Below, one piece after another: positions 21,738 through 32,945 of a stretch of DNA of 64,000 nt. Made by a program: the position numbers and the translations under genes. Source of the stretch: Rhododendron vialii (Eukaryota; Streptophyta; Magnoliopsida; Ericales; Ericaceae); contig NC_080559.1 in assembly GCF_030253575.1 (NCBI RefSeq), positions 27,988,501 through 28,052,500 of the forward strand. The letters run 5' to 3'. How positions within the stretch are numbered: the stretch's first letter is position 1; each line of letters begins with the position of its first letter. The notes under the pieces are model-generated. The model had not been told where the DNA came from. It searched no databases and worked only from the letters and a program-made list of their open reading frames with translations.

Positions 21738-23274
21738 TAAGCATCACGGAGCTAATACGGTTGCTCATGAAAATGGCTTCCGCGACATCCGAGGAACGAT
21801 TTTGAAGGTTGTCTTTCCGGGCGAGGCGACGCCCCTCACCGCGCAGTCTGCCCTCGAAATGGACTTTCGTAACTTCTGTTCTTTAGGAAAGTAGGACGTT
21901 TCTTTTTTTTCCTGCTTTGGGTTTTCGTTTTCTTCGTTTTGTTTTCCCTCCTTCCTCTTGCATTCAGATTAGCCAAAAAGAAAAAAAGGAGTAGGTCGGC
22001 TGTGGACTTTCCCCTCCTTTAGCTTGAAAAGATGCCAGCCAAATCTGAAAAATTGGGCAGCCCACACACACAAAGATACACTCTCAGGTAACAAATGTCC
22101 AGATAAAAGCTACTACTCCTTTATTAATCTGTTGACAAAAAGAGGAATCGGTTGAACTGATAATACCCCTCTTACGTACAAATCTCTTTTTACGATCCAA
22201 TTGAATTCCGAAGCACCCAAAAACAAAATTACTATTTGCGATCCAATCAATCAGTCATTTGCCCTTGAAGAAATAATCCCATCCCATGATGGACGTAATT
22301 AATGTGAAATAAAATTTCTTATGAACTACGGAGTACTAGCCGATAAACATGAATTTATAACATTGGGATTTCACCACATATTGGAAGCAACCCGCATTTA
22401 ACATAGGGTCGTAAAATGTGGATAAGAGTCTATAACATTCATACTTATTCACATGTAATTTGATTTCATATTTATCTATATCAGATTAATCTAATCTAAT
22501 CTTGTAAGAGTTAATTTGCAAAAGTTCTACATAATAACAAAAATGAATCATCTCTACTGATAAAAAAGAAAAAAAATAACATTTAAATACTCCAAGACCG
22601 CTAGAATATCCCATGCGCCCAATTCTCTACAAGTAGATAGATGCGAAGTATAAAAAACTAAAATACCGAAGTAGTATACGATGGCCGAACCATGATATGT
22701 GGGGGGAAAAGACCAAACGAAACATTAATAAAAATTGTAATAATCATCCAACAATCATTTGAAAAGTAGAAATTAGCCTTGCAATTGATTGCCAGAAATA
22801 AAGTGGCAGGAATAGATGGAGGAAAAGAGGAAAAATAAAGATCGCGCAGGGAAAAAATATACTCCATTGACTAAGACTTAATTTAGCTTTTCTTTGGATT
22901 ACTCTTTCTTTTGTTCAAAAAAAAATTGCTTTTGTAAGTTCCTTTCTTAAGTTTCTTTGAATTATTTGTTTGTCTCGACGATAGAGATGGAAAATATAAA
23001 AAATAATGACCAAAAGTTAAAAAAAAATTACTAAAGACAAAAGTATAAAAGAGGAGAGATATTTTTTAAGTTCATGATTTTGTATTTTTATATTTTCTCT
23101 CAAAAAGATGAATAAATGATTAAAAAAAATTAACCAAAGCAAATAATATTGAGGTACAAAAATAATCCCATAACAAAGTTGGACCAAATTAATGTGGGAA
23201 TGAGAGGTACAAGAGGAAAATTTTATTCTTCCTTTTTTCCTCCCATAATTAGATTGCCCCGTAATCTTAGATTT
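21738..23274. other. Intergenic, no gene seen
   Basis: AT-rich spacer between two mobile elements. Frames of 69 and 120 codons on the minus strand (22658-22867, 23017-23379) have no recognisable domain and are not supported. Confidence 0.4.
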
Positions 23275-23567
23275 CGACTCAGTTTGGATGACAGAAATCT
23301 TGTGAATGAATGAGAATGTGATAACATACTTCCATGATTCCGATGTTTGGAATGAACGAAAATAGAAATGTGATGTCACACTCTCAGAATGGTAATTGCT
23401 AACGCCACGATAGGTTTGTTTAGTGCCACGATAATCATGCCTATATGACTCTTTTACCCTCTAAGTTTGTATCTCTCTTTCTTTCCCTCACCACTTTCTG
23501 TTGTCCACCACAGGGTCACCGACGACCCCATTTGTCTTCGATTACATGTCTACTCCTCGGCTTAACA

Positions 23568-23598
<31 letters not shown>

Positions 23599-23970
23599 AC
23601 AATACACTGTTCCACCTATGGCCACTACCAAGATGAGGATTCTCACTCTTCTTTCACATCTGCCTCTTCAACCAAATTCCTAAATCTGGTCCCAACTATG
23701 ACTTGTAGAAGAACACCTCATCTTTAGCCTTATTCGCATCATCCCCAGTGAATTCGAATCAAGAAAAAATGTAACCAAACTCTAATTTTTCCCTTTGCAT
23801 CTGTACATAGATGTATATCACATGAAAATAGAGGATTTGAAAAATGAGATAAAACCAGAAGATGTCGTGATGCTCTCCTCGTCTTCCTAATTGGGATAGA
23901 AAAATCGAGTGTTTATGTAAAACAAGAAGAGTGTTTATTTACGTTAGGAGACGGGGTATCTGTATAACTA

Positions 23971-24020
<50 letters not shown>

Positions 24021-24633
24021 TGCAATTTGCAATTGACGGCAGCGGGGAGGTGGATCTGGTGGTGGAAAATTTATTTGGTGGTGGGTCAGTTTTGGGGACT
24101 TGATGGGTGGTTGAAAATCGGAAGAGGATGAGAACTGAGGGGAAAAGTGATCAAAGTGGGTTTCTTCTGCTAGCTGCCAGAAAGAGAGAGAGAAGACTGT
24201 GTGGGTTTGACCAGCGAGGACAATATCGTGAAACCAAATTAACTGTCGTGGCATTAGCGCCAGCCCTCAGAATTCTCATGTTTGGAAGAATATGAATAGG
24301 AGTGTGATTTCTTACGACACATCTGACCAGGAATCACATTACCAAATTAATTGAGAATCTTATCCCTCCCTTGTCCCAGAAAATCTTAGATTTCTGGCTC
24401 AACCAATAAAAAAAAGAAAATATTGACTTCAATAAATTTTCAAAAAAATTGATTCATACATAAGATTATTGAATTAATCTAAACACTAGAATAAAATTGA
24501 GGAATTGTATTCCTAGGAATTTCATTCCTATTAATCATGTTCTTATTTCCACCCAAAAAAATAAATTCTTAAGAATCTAGTAATCACATTTCTATTCTTA
24601 TTGAAGATTTCGGTCATCCAAACCGAGCCTTCA
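23275..24633. mobile_element. Putative non-autonomous DNA transposon with long terminal inverted repeats
   Basis: The left end (from about 23277) reads CTCAGTTTGGATGACAGAAA then TCTT; the right end, reversed from about 24631, reads CTCGGTTTGGATGACCGAAA then TCTT. Similarity continues into AATGTGAT on both sides. The 1.36-kb interior has CT and GA microsatellites but no transposase. The target duplication is not clear. Confidence 0.6.
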
Positions 24634-25174
24634 GAAGTAGTGGAGTGATCAAATTTCTCTTTTATTTAAGAAAGTGATTACTCCTGTATTGGAAGAAGAT
24701 CGGTAATCAAATTCCTAATTAATCTCTTTCCAAGCATAAAAATTTTATAGTAATTTTGAAATCACATTCTCATTGCCTCCCAAGATGTCTGTCGTCCAAA
24801 TACAACTAATCGAGTTGCACCGGCCTTAACACTAAATTATTAAAAAGGGTAAAGAACACCGACATCTTATGATACAATCATATAGCAATATAAGCAACAC
24901 TCCATATATAATACTCCATAAATAGTCATACTTGGCTGGTGCATGTGTTATGCTACTACTAACAATTTAAACAACACTAGAAAAAGGAGTAAAATAAAAA
25001 AGAAAGTCATCATTTTCACCCAAGGAAAGCTACAAAGTCGAAGAAACTTCCTGAAATGGGTCCCCACAGAAGGTTCCCGAAGCAAAGCGTCCCCTTCGGC
25101 ACGTGCCTCGTCCACGTGTGTGTACACCTTTCTACGAGTTTCTAACATCCTCCCACCTAGAAAACAATCCACAA
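24634..25174. other. 3' flank of the HSFB2 gene, no gene seen
   Basis: Probably includes the 3' UTR of the heat shock factor gene. No other feature recognised. Confidence 0.4.
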
Positions 25175-26273
25175 CTAATCAATTGCACGCCCTCCGTGAT
25201 TCGTCCGATTGCACTGCCTAATCCACGCCGTCTCCTGATCATCATCGTCACCGTTCCCGTGATCGAACGGCTCCGATTTCACCTCCGCCCCGCCCAGCTG
25301 CAACTGCAAATCTCGGTCCTCCGCTGCCGCCGCCGCCGCCTCGCCTTCCCTCATCCGTTTCGCACCAATCGCGACGCCGAACAGCCTCGGACTCGTCTCC
25401 GTTTCGGCCTCCGTTTTTGACTGGCTGCTGCTACCGCCGTCGGCGGAGGTTTCTCCGCCGCAGTACCTCTTTAACGGCAAGAGATCGAGCGGCTTCACGG
25501 CCGGCGAACTGGTCTCCGCCGGTTTGTTCGCGTAGTTCGACATCAAAGCGTAGATGTTGTTACACAAACTCTTCATCTGACTCAACTCTCTGTTGAGTTG
25601 GGAATTTTCCTTCCTCAGTCTCTCTTTCTCGTCGATAAGCTCGGACGTGCTTCCAGAACTCGTCTGTCGACAAAGCACGGGCGTAGCAACGGGCGACGAG
25701 TTCGACGAGATTACTTGTTCATCGCCGGAAATCGACGGAGAACCCGTCCCTTGCGGCAACGGTGGAGCGGCGGCCACCGTCACAGCAGCCACTGCCACGG
25801 CAGTGGCAGGCGTAGCTACCTTTCTCCGCTGGATATCGCATAGAAGCCGTTTTTCACCCTTTCGGAAGAATTCATTAGAGAATTCCCATCGATCAGGGAC
25901 GACCTTCCGAAATCCCTAAAAAATAATTAAAAATCAGAAAAAACAGAGCAAAAATAGGAAACGACTAGAAAAATGTTAATTTAATTCATATTTCGAACAC
26001 ATCATGGAAACTTAGACTCACGTATGTGTTCAATTGACGCACGAAGCTCGAGAAATTGTTGTGCTTGAAATACTTGGGTAGCAAATCTCTGGCGAACTCG
26101 GTGGGATTCCACACAATGAAGGTAGATCCGTCGTCGTTCCACGAGATGATGTCGTCGATGGCGACGTCGTCGACGAGCTGGTACGTTTTGTTCAGAAACG
26201 GCGTCGGAAGCGTCCTCGACGCATCTCCGGCCGCCGATTCGCCGCCGTTCTGCTCTACCGGAGGTGGGGCCAT
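25175..26273 (-). CDS. HSFB2B: Class B heat shock factor, HSFB2 type, 2 exons
   Basis: Coding exons on the minus strand: 26273-26022 and 25915-25175; 330 residues. The single intron falls after RQLNTY, the position conserved in plant HSF DNA-binding domains. The DNA-binding domain covers about residues 22-116 ([66 protein letters not shown]). A coiled-coil oligomerisation region (HR-A/B) lies at about 176-212. LFGV at 262-265 ([12 protein letters not shown]) is the repressor tetrapeptide of class B factors, and no AHA activation motif is seen. Such factors repress or damp heat-stress and defence genes. The start at 26273 gives MAPPPVEQ, the family N-terminus; a longer upstream in-frame extension lies in what looks like a 5' UTR intron. 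HSFB2a versus HSFB2b cannot be settled. Confidence 0.93.
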
Positions 26274-26284
26274 CGCCTTCCACC

Positions 26285-26378
26285 CTAAGGAAATCGGAGA
26301 ACTGATAATTAAGCCCAAGAATTTCAAAAACAAAATGATGTCAAAACCAAGGAGCACTCATCGGAACAGTCGGCATAC
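26285..26378 (-). other. Putative 5' UTR intron of the HSFB2 gene
   Basis: On the minus strand CTGTAAG is followed by GTATGCC (donor, ending at 26378) and TTTCCTTAG precedes GGTGGAAGGCG just before the start codon. Removing these 94 bases would delete upstream ATGs that are in frame with the protein. Transcript data are needed to confirm it. Confidence 0.45.
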
Positions 26379-26482
26379 CTTACAGATGAGTTTGCAGGCG
26401 ATGATGTCGAACCAGATCTGGCAGGGGTTGTAGAGAGAGAGAGAAGCGTTGATCGAAGGGTGTGGGTTTTTTTTTTGGGCAA

Positions 26483-26495
26483 TTCTAGAAGGTTC
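26483..26495. promoter_or_regulatory. Perfect three-unit heat shock element near HSFB2
   Basis: TTCTAGAAGGTTC has three alternating nGAAn units with correct 2-base spacing, about 210 bases upstream of the HSFB2 start codon. HSFs bind such elements, so heat induction or autoregulation is likely. Whether it lies in the promoter or the leader depends on the unknown transcription start; a weak TATA-like CTATTTATG lies just upstream. Confidence 0.7.
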
Positions 26496-26524
26496 TGTGG
26501 AGCATAAATAGGAGGGGAACAAGT

Positions 26525-26527
<3 letters not shown>

Positions 26528-26561
<34 letters not shown>
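26528..26561. repeat. (GA)n microsatellite upstream of HSFB2
   Basis: About 17 dinucleotides, reading CT on the HSFB2 coding strand, roughly 260 bases before the start codon. Confidence 0.9.
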
Positions 26562-26563
<2 letters not shown>

Positions 26564-26778
26564 AAAACGGAACAAAAAAAGGAATGGAAAGAGCGAGAAG
26601 CTACGTGTTAATCCAGAAGGTTTCTCATTCAAGAGTATCTATTTAGGAGTATCATATGTGTCGATATATAAGAGGGGTCCGACTTTACAAAATTATTACG
26701 GTTCGATTATAAAAGTTACTTATTAGTGGATGTTTTGAAACACCATCACATGTTATTTTAATTCTTAGTTATATATAT

Positions 26779-27081
26779 GGAAATGACTTCGGTGTCCCCG
26801 GTCATTTTGGGAACATCGTAACTTTTGACATTACAAAATCATTATGAGCATAACCAAAACCTATTATGAGCATAACCAAAACCATTATGAGCATAACAGA
26901 ACCATAGCAAAGCATAACTTGTTTGTTATGCCTTGGTTGGGTTTGATTATGCCTTGGTTGGTTTTTTAAATATTTCTTGGTTATACATTTTTTGAGTTCG
27001 GTTATACTTGTAATGAGTTTTAGTTATGCTCATAATGGTGAAATTATGCCAAAAATTACGATGTGACACCATAGCATCATC
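26779..27081. mobile_element. Mutator-type MITE, copy 1, with 9-bp target duplication
   Basis: Ends GGAAATGACTTCGGTGTCCC and GACACCATAGCATCATC form an imperfect inverted repeat, and both flanks carry TATATATAT (26770-26778, 27082-27090). The 303-bp body, rich in ATTATGAGCATAACCAAAAC motifs, matches the copy at 27945-28264. Low-complexity flanks make this target duplication less secure than that of copy 2. Confidence 0.75.

Positions 27082-27145
<64 letters not shown>
27082..27145. repeat. (TA)n followed by (GA)n microsatellite
   Basis: About 27 bases of TA repeat pass directly into about 35 bases of GA repeat. Confidence 0.95.
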
Positions 27146-27148
<3 letters not shown>

Positions 27149-27892
27149 GTGTGTGAATCTCAAATAAATGAAAATTTCTGAAAAGTGTTGGAACACCACT
27201 TAGCACAATATCTTTGGATCACTAAGCAATTATCCGTCTGCTCATTGTGTGTTAGTAAAGTTATTATATATTGTTATTAAAAAAAACAAGAAGACTGACA
27301 ATTTAAGTTTTTTTTGTCGTTTTATATGCACTTTTTTAAAATTTTGGTCCATGTTTTTATACTTTTTCGATTTTTTTCGCCGAGCCAAAAAGTTTGATAC
27401 TCTATAAAACTTGTGGTAATTTTTTAAATATTAAGAAGAAAAAAACCATAAAAAATGTGTTAAAAATCTCTTTAAAGTTAGGCCGAAGAGGCTCTTGAAT
27501 GAAAATTCTTAGGCAAGAATTTTTAGATTAGGAGCGGTAGATTGAGAATTAAATCAAATTAGATATAAATCTAGAAAACCTTTGATAAAATGTGCAAATA
27601 AATTTTAAAATAGAATGGTGTTTTAGAATATAACCACAATAAATAGATTTTGCTGGGTTTTTTTTCCCATCATGTTGCCTTGCATAGAATCTCTTACTGT
27701 AATTATAATTGAATGTACAATCTTTTTATAAAAAATTCTTTCACCCATCTTTCTCGTAACTTGTCAATCTATAAATTTTGTATATTCATTGTACTTTGCA
27801 TATATGTAGGTCCTATCTTTGGAATTCTAAGGCCTAGTTTTCCCCACACACACACACACACACAAAGTCAACTTGACCCTTTGTTTTGTTCT
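27146..27892. other. Intergenic, no gene seen
   Basis: AT-rich spacer with a short (CA)n run at about 27846-27863. Confidence 0.4.
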
Positions 27893-27944
27893 TAGAGCAT
27901 CCGCAATGTAATAAGCAAATGCGTATAGATAAGCAAACTTAATA

Positions 27945-28264
27945 GGGAATGACTTCGGTGTTCCCGGTTATTTTGGGGACACCGTAACTTTTGGCATAAC
28001 AAAACCATTATGAGCATAATCAAAATCCATTATGAACATAACCAAAACCATTATGAGCATAACAGAACCATAGCAAGGCATAACTTATTAGTTATGCCTT
28101 CATTGAGTTTGGTTATGCCTTGGTTGGTTTTTTGGATATTCCTTGGTTCTGCCTTGTTTGGGTTTTGTTATACTTATAATAGGTTTTAGTAATACTCATA
28201 ATAGTTAAATTATGCCAAAAATTACGGTGTCCCCAAAATGACCGGGGACATCATAGCATCATCC
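27945..28264. mobile_element. Mutator-type MITE, copy 2, with 9-bp target duplication
   Basis: AACTTAATA flanks both sides (27936-27944 and 28265-28273). Terminal inverted repeats exceed 50 bp: GGGAATGACTTCGGTGTT.. and, reversed from the right, GGATGATGCTATGATGTC.., both running into GGGGACACCGTAA. It is inserted in the element at 27893-29042. Confidence 0.85.
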
Positions 28265-28389
28265 AACTTAATAACAATGCTCAAAAAATGTCTCACATTG
28301 TAATAAGCAAAGTTACAAGTCTTCTAGTAAATAACCAAATTCCACCAATTCCATAACTAAACTTAACAACTTTTACCAATAACCAAAAC

Positions 28390-28745
28390 GAGGAATTTTC
28401 AAGTGAGGGATTCCTCATTTTAACAAAATGAGGGACTTTTATTTTCCGATCAAATTTTAAAAATTCGAACCGTTCAATGTGTGCAGAACGTAATTTTAAG
28501 GGTCCCCGCGAGAAATCAGCAAAAAAAATGGCCGGAAAGGGCGTCATCCGAGCAATTTTTTTTGAACCATTCAATGAAAACTGCTCGGATGAAGCCCTTT
28601 CCGGTCATTTTTTTTGCTGATTTCTCCCGGGAACCCTTAAAATCACGTTCTGATCACTTTGAGCAGCTCGGATCATCGAAATTTAATCGGGTAGGGGAGT
28701 CTCGCATTTTAATAAAATGAGGGATCCCTCACCGGAACCTAACTC
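28390..28745. mobile_element. Foldback MITE, nearly fully palindromic, 10-bp target duplication
   Basis: TAACCAAAAC flanks both sides (28380-28389 and 28746-28755). The two halves are inverted copies over most of their length: GTGAGGGATTCCTCATTTTA against GTGAGGGATCCCTCATTTTA (reversed right arm), and a central stem with AAATCAGCAAAAAAAATGG and its complement. RNA of this region would form a hairpin of about 150 bp per arm. Also nested in 27893-29042. Confidence 0.87.
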
Positions 28746-29360
28746 TAACCAAAACTCAATAACAAAACCTAATAACCAAATTCAAAACTCAAAAACACCC
28801 TATATTGGAATCGTCTCATCGAGACGAATAATGTGGTGTGGTCGGGTGCGTGATTAAAACTTGTTTGCAATTGGACATAGGTGCATTGCATATTGTGGGG
28901 TTTTTTTTGTTAGGGATGCAAAAATAGCCAATGTGGAGGTAGATGTTGTTAAGTTTGATTATGAACTAAATAGATAATCAAATGCTGACGTGACACATTT
29001 TGGTTATTGATTTTGATTATTCCTATTGCGGATGCTCTAATAATTCAAAATTTTATTGACATTTTATTGGATATTTTCAAAAAGAAATAGGTAAAAGTCA
29101 CAATTTTTTACTTTTTCGATATATCTTGTCGAGACAAATCAATATTCCACAAAAGTTTGACACAAAATTAAAAAACTTAAAAAAAAAATTGAATAAGGAC
29201 AATACAAAAAAGCCCCAAAAGCCAATTGACTTTTTTTGGAAAACTGGCCCTAAGAAATTGAATAATTTTTTTTCACTCCCTTAGAAATCAGAATACAATA
29301 ATATTTGGTGATTCTTATATAATTATGCGTATATATTAGGAGGACAAGGGGTACAAACCT

Positions 29361-29735
29361 GCTATGAGTACATACAAAGGGGTATACCCCGTTTACATTA
29401 TTGCTTTGGGGCCGTCTCGAGTTCAATCGAAGCCGCTCATTTTGTTCAAAATATTTTATTTTCGGTCAATGTAAAAAATTAGCTCAATTGGATATCGGTT
29501 ATGGCATTTGCGTAACATCCAACTTTATTTTAGAATTCTTTCCTGAATTCAGGAGCAAAGTTGGATGTTTGGTAAACGCTCTTACCAATATTTGAATTGA
29601 GTTGATTTTTTGTATTTACCCAAAACAAAATATTTTGAATAAAATGAGCGGCTCCGATTTTTTTTGTTTTTTGAGATCTGAGACGGATTTCAAAGTAATA
29701 TGTACCCCTTTGTATGTACGCATATTCTTCGATTT
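29361..29735. repeat. Long inverted repeat (foldback element)
   Basis: GAGTACATACAAAGGGGTA (29366) is mirrored by TACCCCTTTGTATGTACG (29704-29721), and GCCGCTCATTTTGTTCAAAA (29432) by TTGAATAAAATGAGCGGC (29636-29653). Arms are roughly 150 bp with a short loop around 29540. No target duplication recognised. Confidence 0.75.
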
Positions 29736-30518
29736 TGGGAATGAAACACAATTGCGTTTTCATTTGACCCCCAAAGAGTTATAATGAGAAGAAAAAGAAA
29801 AAAAAAAAAAGGAAAAGGAGGTTGCGAAATGCCAATCACCCCTTCGTTTCTGGGTTCTACTCATTGCAAGTTGGGACCTTGTCTGTCTTCTTCTTTTTCA
29901 TTTTTGTCATGTACTGCTTCTATGTTTTCAAAACTATGGTTCTTGCTAGGGATTCTTGCAGATGAACCCTTCTTTGACTTTGTTTTTTCTAAGGAAAAAT
30001 GGTGGAGAAGGAGTGACCGGGCCTTACAGCCCTCCCTAGATTTGTCCTCCCTAGATTTGATTGTAGGAACTCTATACCCACGACAGGTCCCGAAAAGGGA
30101 CCAAAGATCTATAGCAACTACTGACCCATAAATGGCTACTGAAACATCGCTGGATTTTGTAAGAGAGCAGAGTTTGAGAGAACGTCGTTAGCACGACTTG
30201 AATCTTGGACTTTCTGACCATCCAAATCACTTGGGAGTCGAAGATATTTTAGAGATGTCATGGATTTATTCCACCATAGTAAAAACATCAACACCATATA
30301 GCCTCACCCATTCAAATAAGCACAATAAAAGCATCTTCAAAGGAGGAAACAAAACCAAACCCAATTTGAAGAGCCAAGTTATCAAAACACCCTCCAAAGG
30401 AAGAAGCACTTATTTGTGTTGGTGGAAGACATCCTAAGTTCAGTTTATTCAATCCTACCTATAATTAACAATTAACAATCTTCAAACTCGGATTTCTTGT
30501 ATTCCATAAAAAAAGGTA
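29736..30518. other. Intergenic, no gene seen
   Basis: A 115-codon plus-strand frame at 29784-30131 starts with a lysine/arginine run from A-rich sequence and shows no domain; not supported as a gene. Confidence 0.4.
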
Positions 30519-30789
30519 CTCCCTCCGTCCCTTTTTAAATGTCCTACTTCGTAACTCCAACTTATTAAAAAAATATCATCATTATACCTTTCACATCAAT
30601 TTTTTCCTCCACTTTCCCTACTTACCCATCATCATTACACTTTTTACTCACTAACTTTTCAAAATGGAATCTACTTTTAGAGACAAAATAGACAATGTAC
30701 CAACTTTACCCACTAACTTTATCAAATGGATACTTATTAAGGGACAGCCCAAAATGGAATACTGAACTATAATAAAGGGACGGAGGGAG
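30519..30789. mobile_element. Stowaway-type (Tc1/mariner) MITE
   Basis: Ends CTCCCTCCGTCCCTTTT and AAAGGGACGGAGGGAG are near-perfect inverted repeats with TA on both sides (30517-30518, 30790-30791). Length 271 bp, no coding region. It is the same family as 7827-8063, but better preserved. Confidence 0.93.
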
Positions 30790-32528
30790 TACTTAAAATT
30801 AACCCCTAGGAATTTGGCCAAGTGAATGTGAAAAAACAAATACTAAGTGTTAGTCCTCTACAAGGGTCGCTTGTTCGAATCACAATATTTCAAACCTTTG
30901 GGCCACTGAAGATTCTGCCCGATCGTTAACTTCGGGCCTTTAGAATCCCGGAATTAGTCGAGGTGCGCGTAAAGATAGCCAAAAAGCCACAAAAAATTTC
31001 CTCGGTTTTTGGTAGTGGAGGAGAATCATTCTCATCCAAACCTCTATCCTGGTCCCCTTATAGGATCCAAACATGTCCCATTTCTACAAAATTTACCACC
31101 ATTCATTCCAGAGTTCCAGCACAAGATTAATAATATTCCTACGCGTATTGTTATCCAACCAAGATAACGCGAAAACAAGTGGATATACTTTAGTATTGCA
31201 GGAAAACAACGTTAGTAGTAGTATTTTCTAGTGAGAGAGTCACTTTCCAAGAGCATTTCTCTCTGTAAGTATTGAATGCCAAGTGAAAGAATTATCTGTG
31301 CGTTTCCTCAGATACGAAAATAACACACCCTCTGCTGCATTTTGCCAACTTACATCACAAAGAAGCCACACTAATCTAATTGAAGCAATTGGTTATCGAA
31401 CAGATGGAAGTAAGACGGCTAGAAGAAGCTATAATGGTGAATGAGAAAGAAGTAAGACGAGCAGAAGAAGCTAATTGTGAATGAGACAACAACTGGAAAG
31501 CATCGTGCGAATAATAATGAAAAATAAGTTACCTCATCAAGTAACAATGCGATGTATATGAGATAAAATTAGGCAACATAAAATCGATATAGGCATTGCC
31601 ACAAGTATATCCAGATCTGGTGAATTACAGTTTCCGTAATATTTTCAAAAATGGTTTCAAGTACGTCTTCAGCTCGCTTCGCAGTTGAAGTAACAGAATA
31701 AAGACACTAACAAATGTATTTATGTCGTATCCCAGCCCTTGACCTCTTCAATCAAAGCAAGCACAAACACCGTCTTGTAACTCATTGTGTATCTGCTTTT
31801 CATAGACCATAAACACCTTTATTCGAGGTGTGGTGGTCCAAAAGAGAATCCTCCAAACGACTCCTTGACTAAATAACACACTCGACAAGAAACCAGAACT
31901 TCCGATAGTAAGATTACCTACCACTACAAAGCCTCGGTATCACACATACCCAAGAGCTATTACAAGAAGACATTAATGCAAAAGGTACAACACATTAATT
32001 TTATTACCACAACATCATCAAATGAACAGCGGAAGACCAAAGATCCTCAGATCAAGCAATGACTGCAAGTTATCTATGTTCAGTAAGCACTAAGCACAAC
32101 TTTGATTACAAGATGATAAGAAAATCAGGTCTGCTCCATATTCATGCCGTTCCTAAACGAAAGTAGATGAGATCTCCATTTGGTTATCAACAATTAATCT
32201 TGGAGCTGGACAATTGCAATGAATATGCCATACGCATAGAACATGGAAATATGGCAAAATCTAGGTGAGTACATTGCTGTATATTATACTCAGCAAACTT
32301 AAACAGGAAGGATCTTACATACTTTTTCAGCAGTAATAAACTTAAAAGAGGAAAGGTGAAGTGAAAACACAGGTTCATTAATTACTTTTCAAGAAACTAC
32401 TTTATCTTTATGCAGGAAATTTATCTCTGTAGACACTAAGCAGTAAAAAGTAAAAACTATTGCATCAGAAAGAAAGAAGCATGAAATCCATTTGGGAGAA
32501 GACACTAGAAAAGAGTAGGATATGTCTC
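30790..32528. other. Intergenic, no gene seen
   Basis: No coding region or RNA gene recognised. A short repeat of AGAAGTAAGACG(A/G)(C/G)(A/T)AGAAGAAGCTA type occurs near 31412-31470. Confidence 0.4.
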
Positions 32529-32945
32529 CAAAGAATGATAATTCAGCCTCAAAACTAAAGCATCAATTAAATACAATCAAAAAGCATCCCTACAGCCTCA
32601 ACACTCTTGGCTCAAAGGCAGATGCAAAACCAACTTGAAGGTGTCAAATACTTATACCACATTGGGGAAATGCAACCAAAAAATGATAATTCAGCCTCAA
32701 AATTAAAGTGTCAATTAATACAATCAAAATGCATCCTTACAGCCTCAACACTCTTGGCTCAAACGCAGATGCAAAACCAACTTGAAGGTGTCAAATACTT
32801 TTACCACATCGGTAAATGCAATTTTCCCCAAAGCTGAAACTCGTCAATTGGATACAACGACAATGTATCCTTACAAGCCCAACACTCTTGGCTCAAAACT
32901 AGATGCAGAACCAACTCCAGGGCTGGATGTCAAACACCACATCAT
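32529..32945. repeat. Three tandem units of about 135-147 bp at the 3' end of the TMEM161 gene
   Basis: CAACACTCTTGGCTCAAA occurs at 32599, 32746 and 32880; AACCAACTTGAAGGTGTCAA follows in the first two and a diverged form in the third. Units 1 and 2 (period 147) are closer to each other than to unit 3 (period 134). Unit 3 reaches the stop codon of the neighbouring gene at 32942, so the array probably forms its 3' UTR. Confidence 0.85.

Larger units (their letters stand above)
27893..29042. mobile_element. Composite nested MITE with AGAGCATCCGCAATG ends
   Basis: The left terminus TTAGAGCATCCGCAATG is mirrored by TATTGCGGATGCTCTAA at the right. The outer element's own sequence totals about 450 bp; the rest consists of two later insertions at 27945-28264 and 28390-28745, each with its own target duplication. 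No coding capacity. Such GAGCATC-ended MITEs are widespread in plants; the superfamily is not certain. Confidence 0.8.

Noticed and set aside
25593-26433. Plus-strand frames of 81-125 codons
   Set aside because: Antisense shadows of the HSFB2 exons.
28500-28640. Possible microRNA precursor hairpin
   Set aside because: The whole 356-bp element is palindromic with a target duplication, so a foldback transposon explains it; no known microRNA sequence recognised.
29784-30131. 115-codon frame starting MRRKRKKKKGKGG
   Set aside because: Starts in an A-rich run, no domain, no splice context; likely chance.
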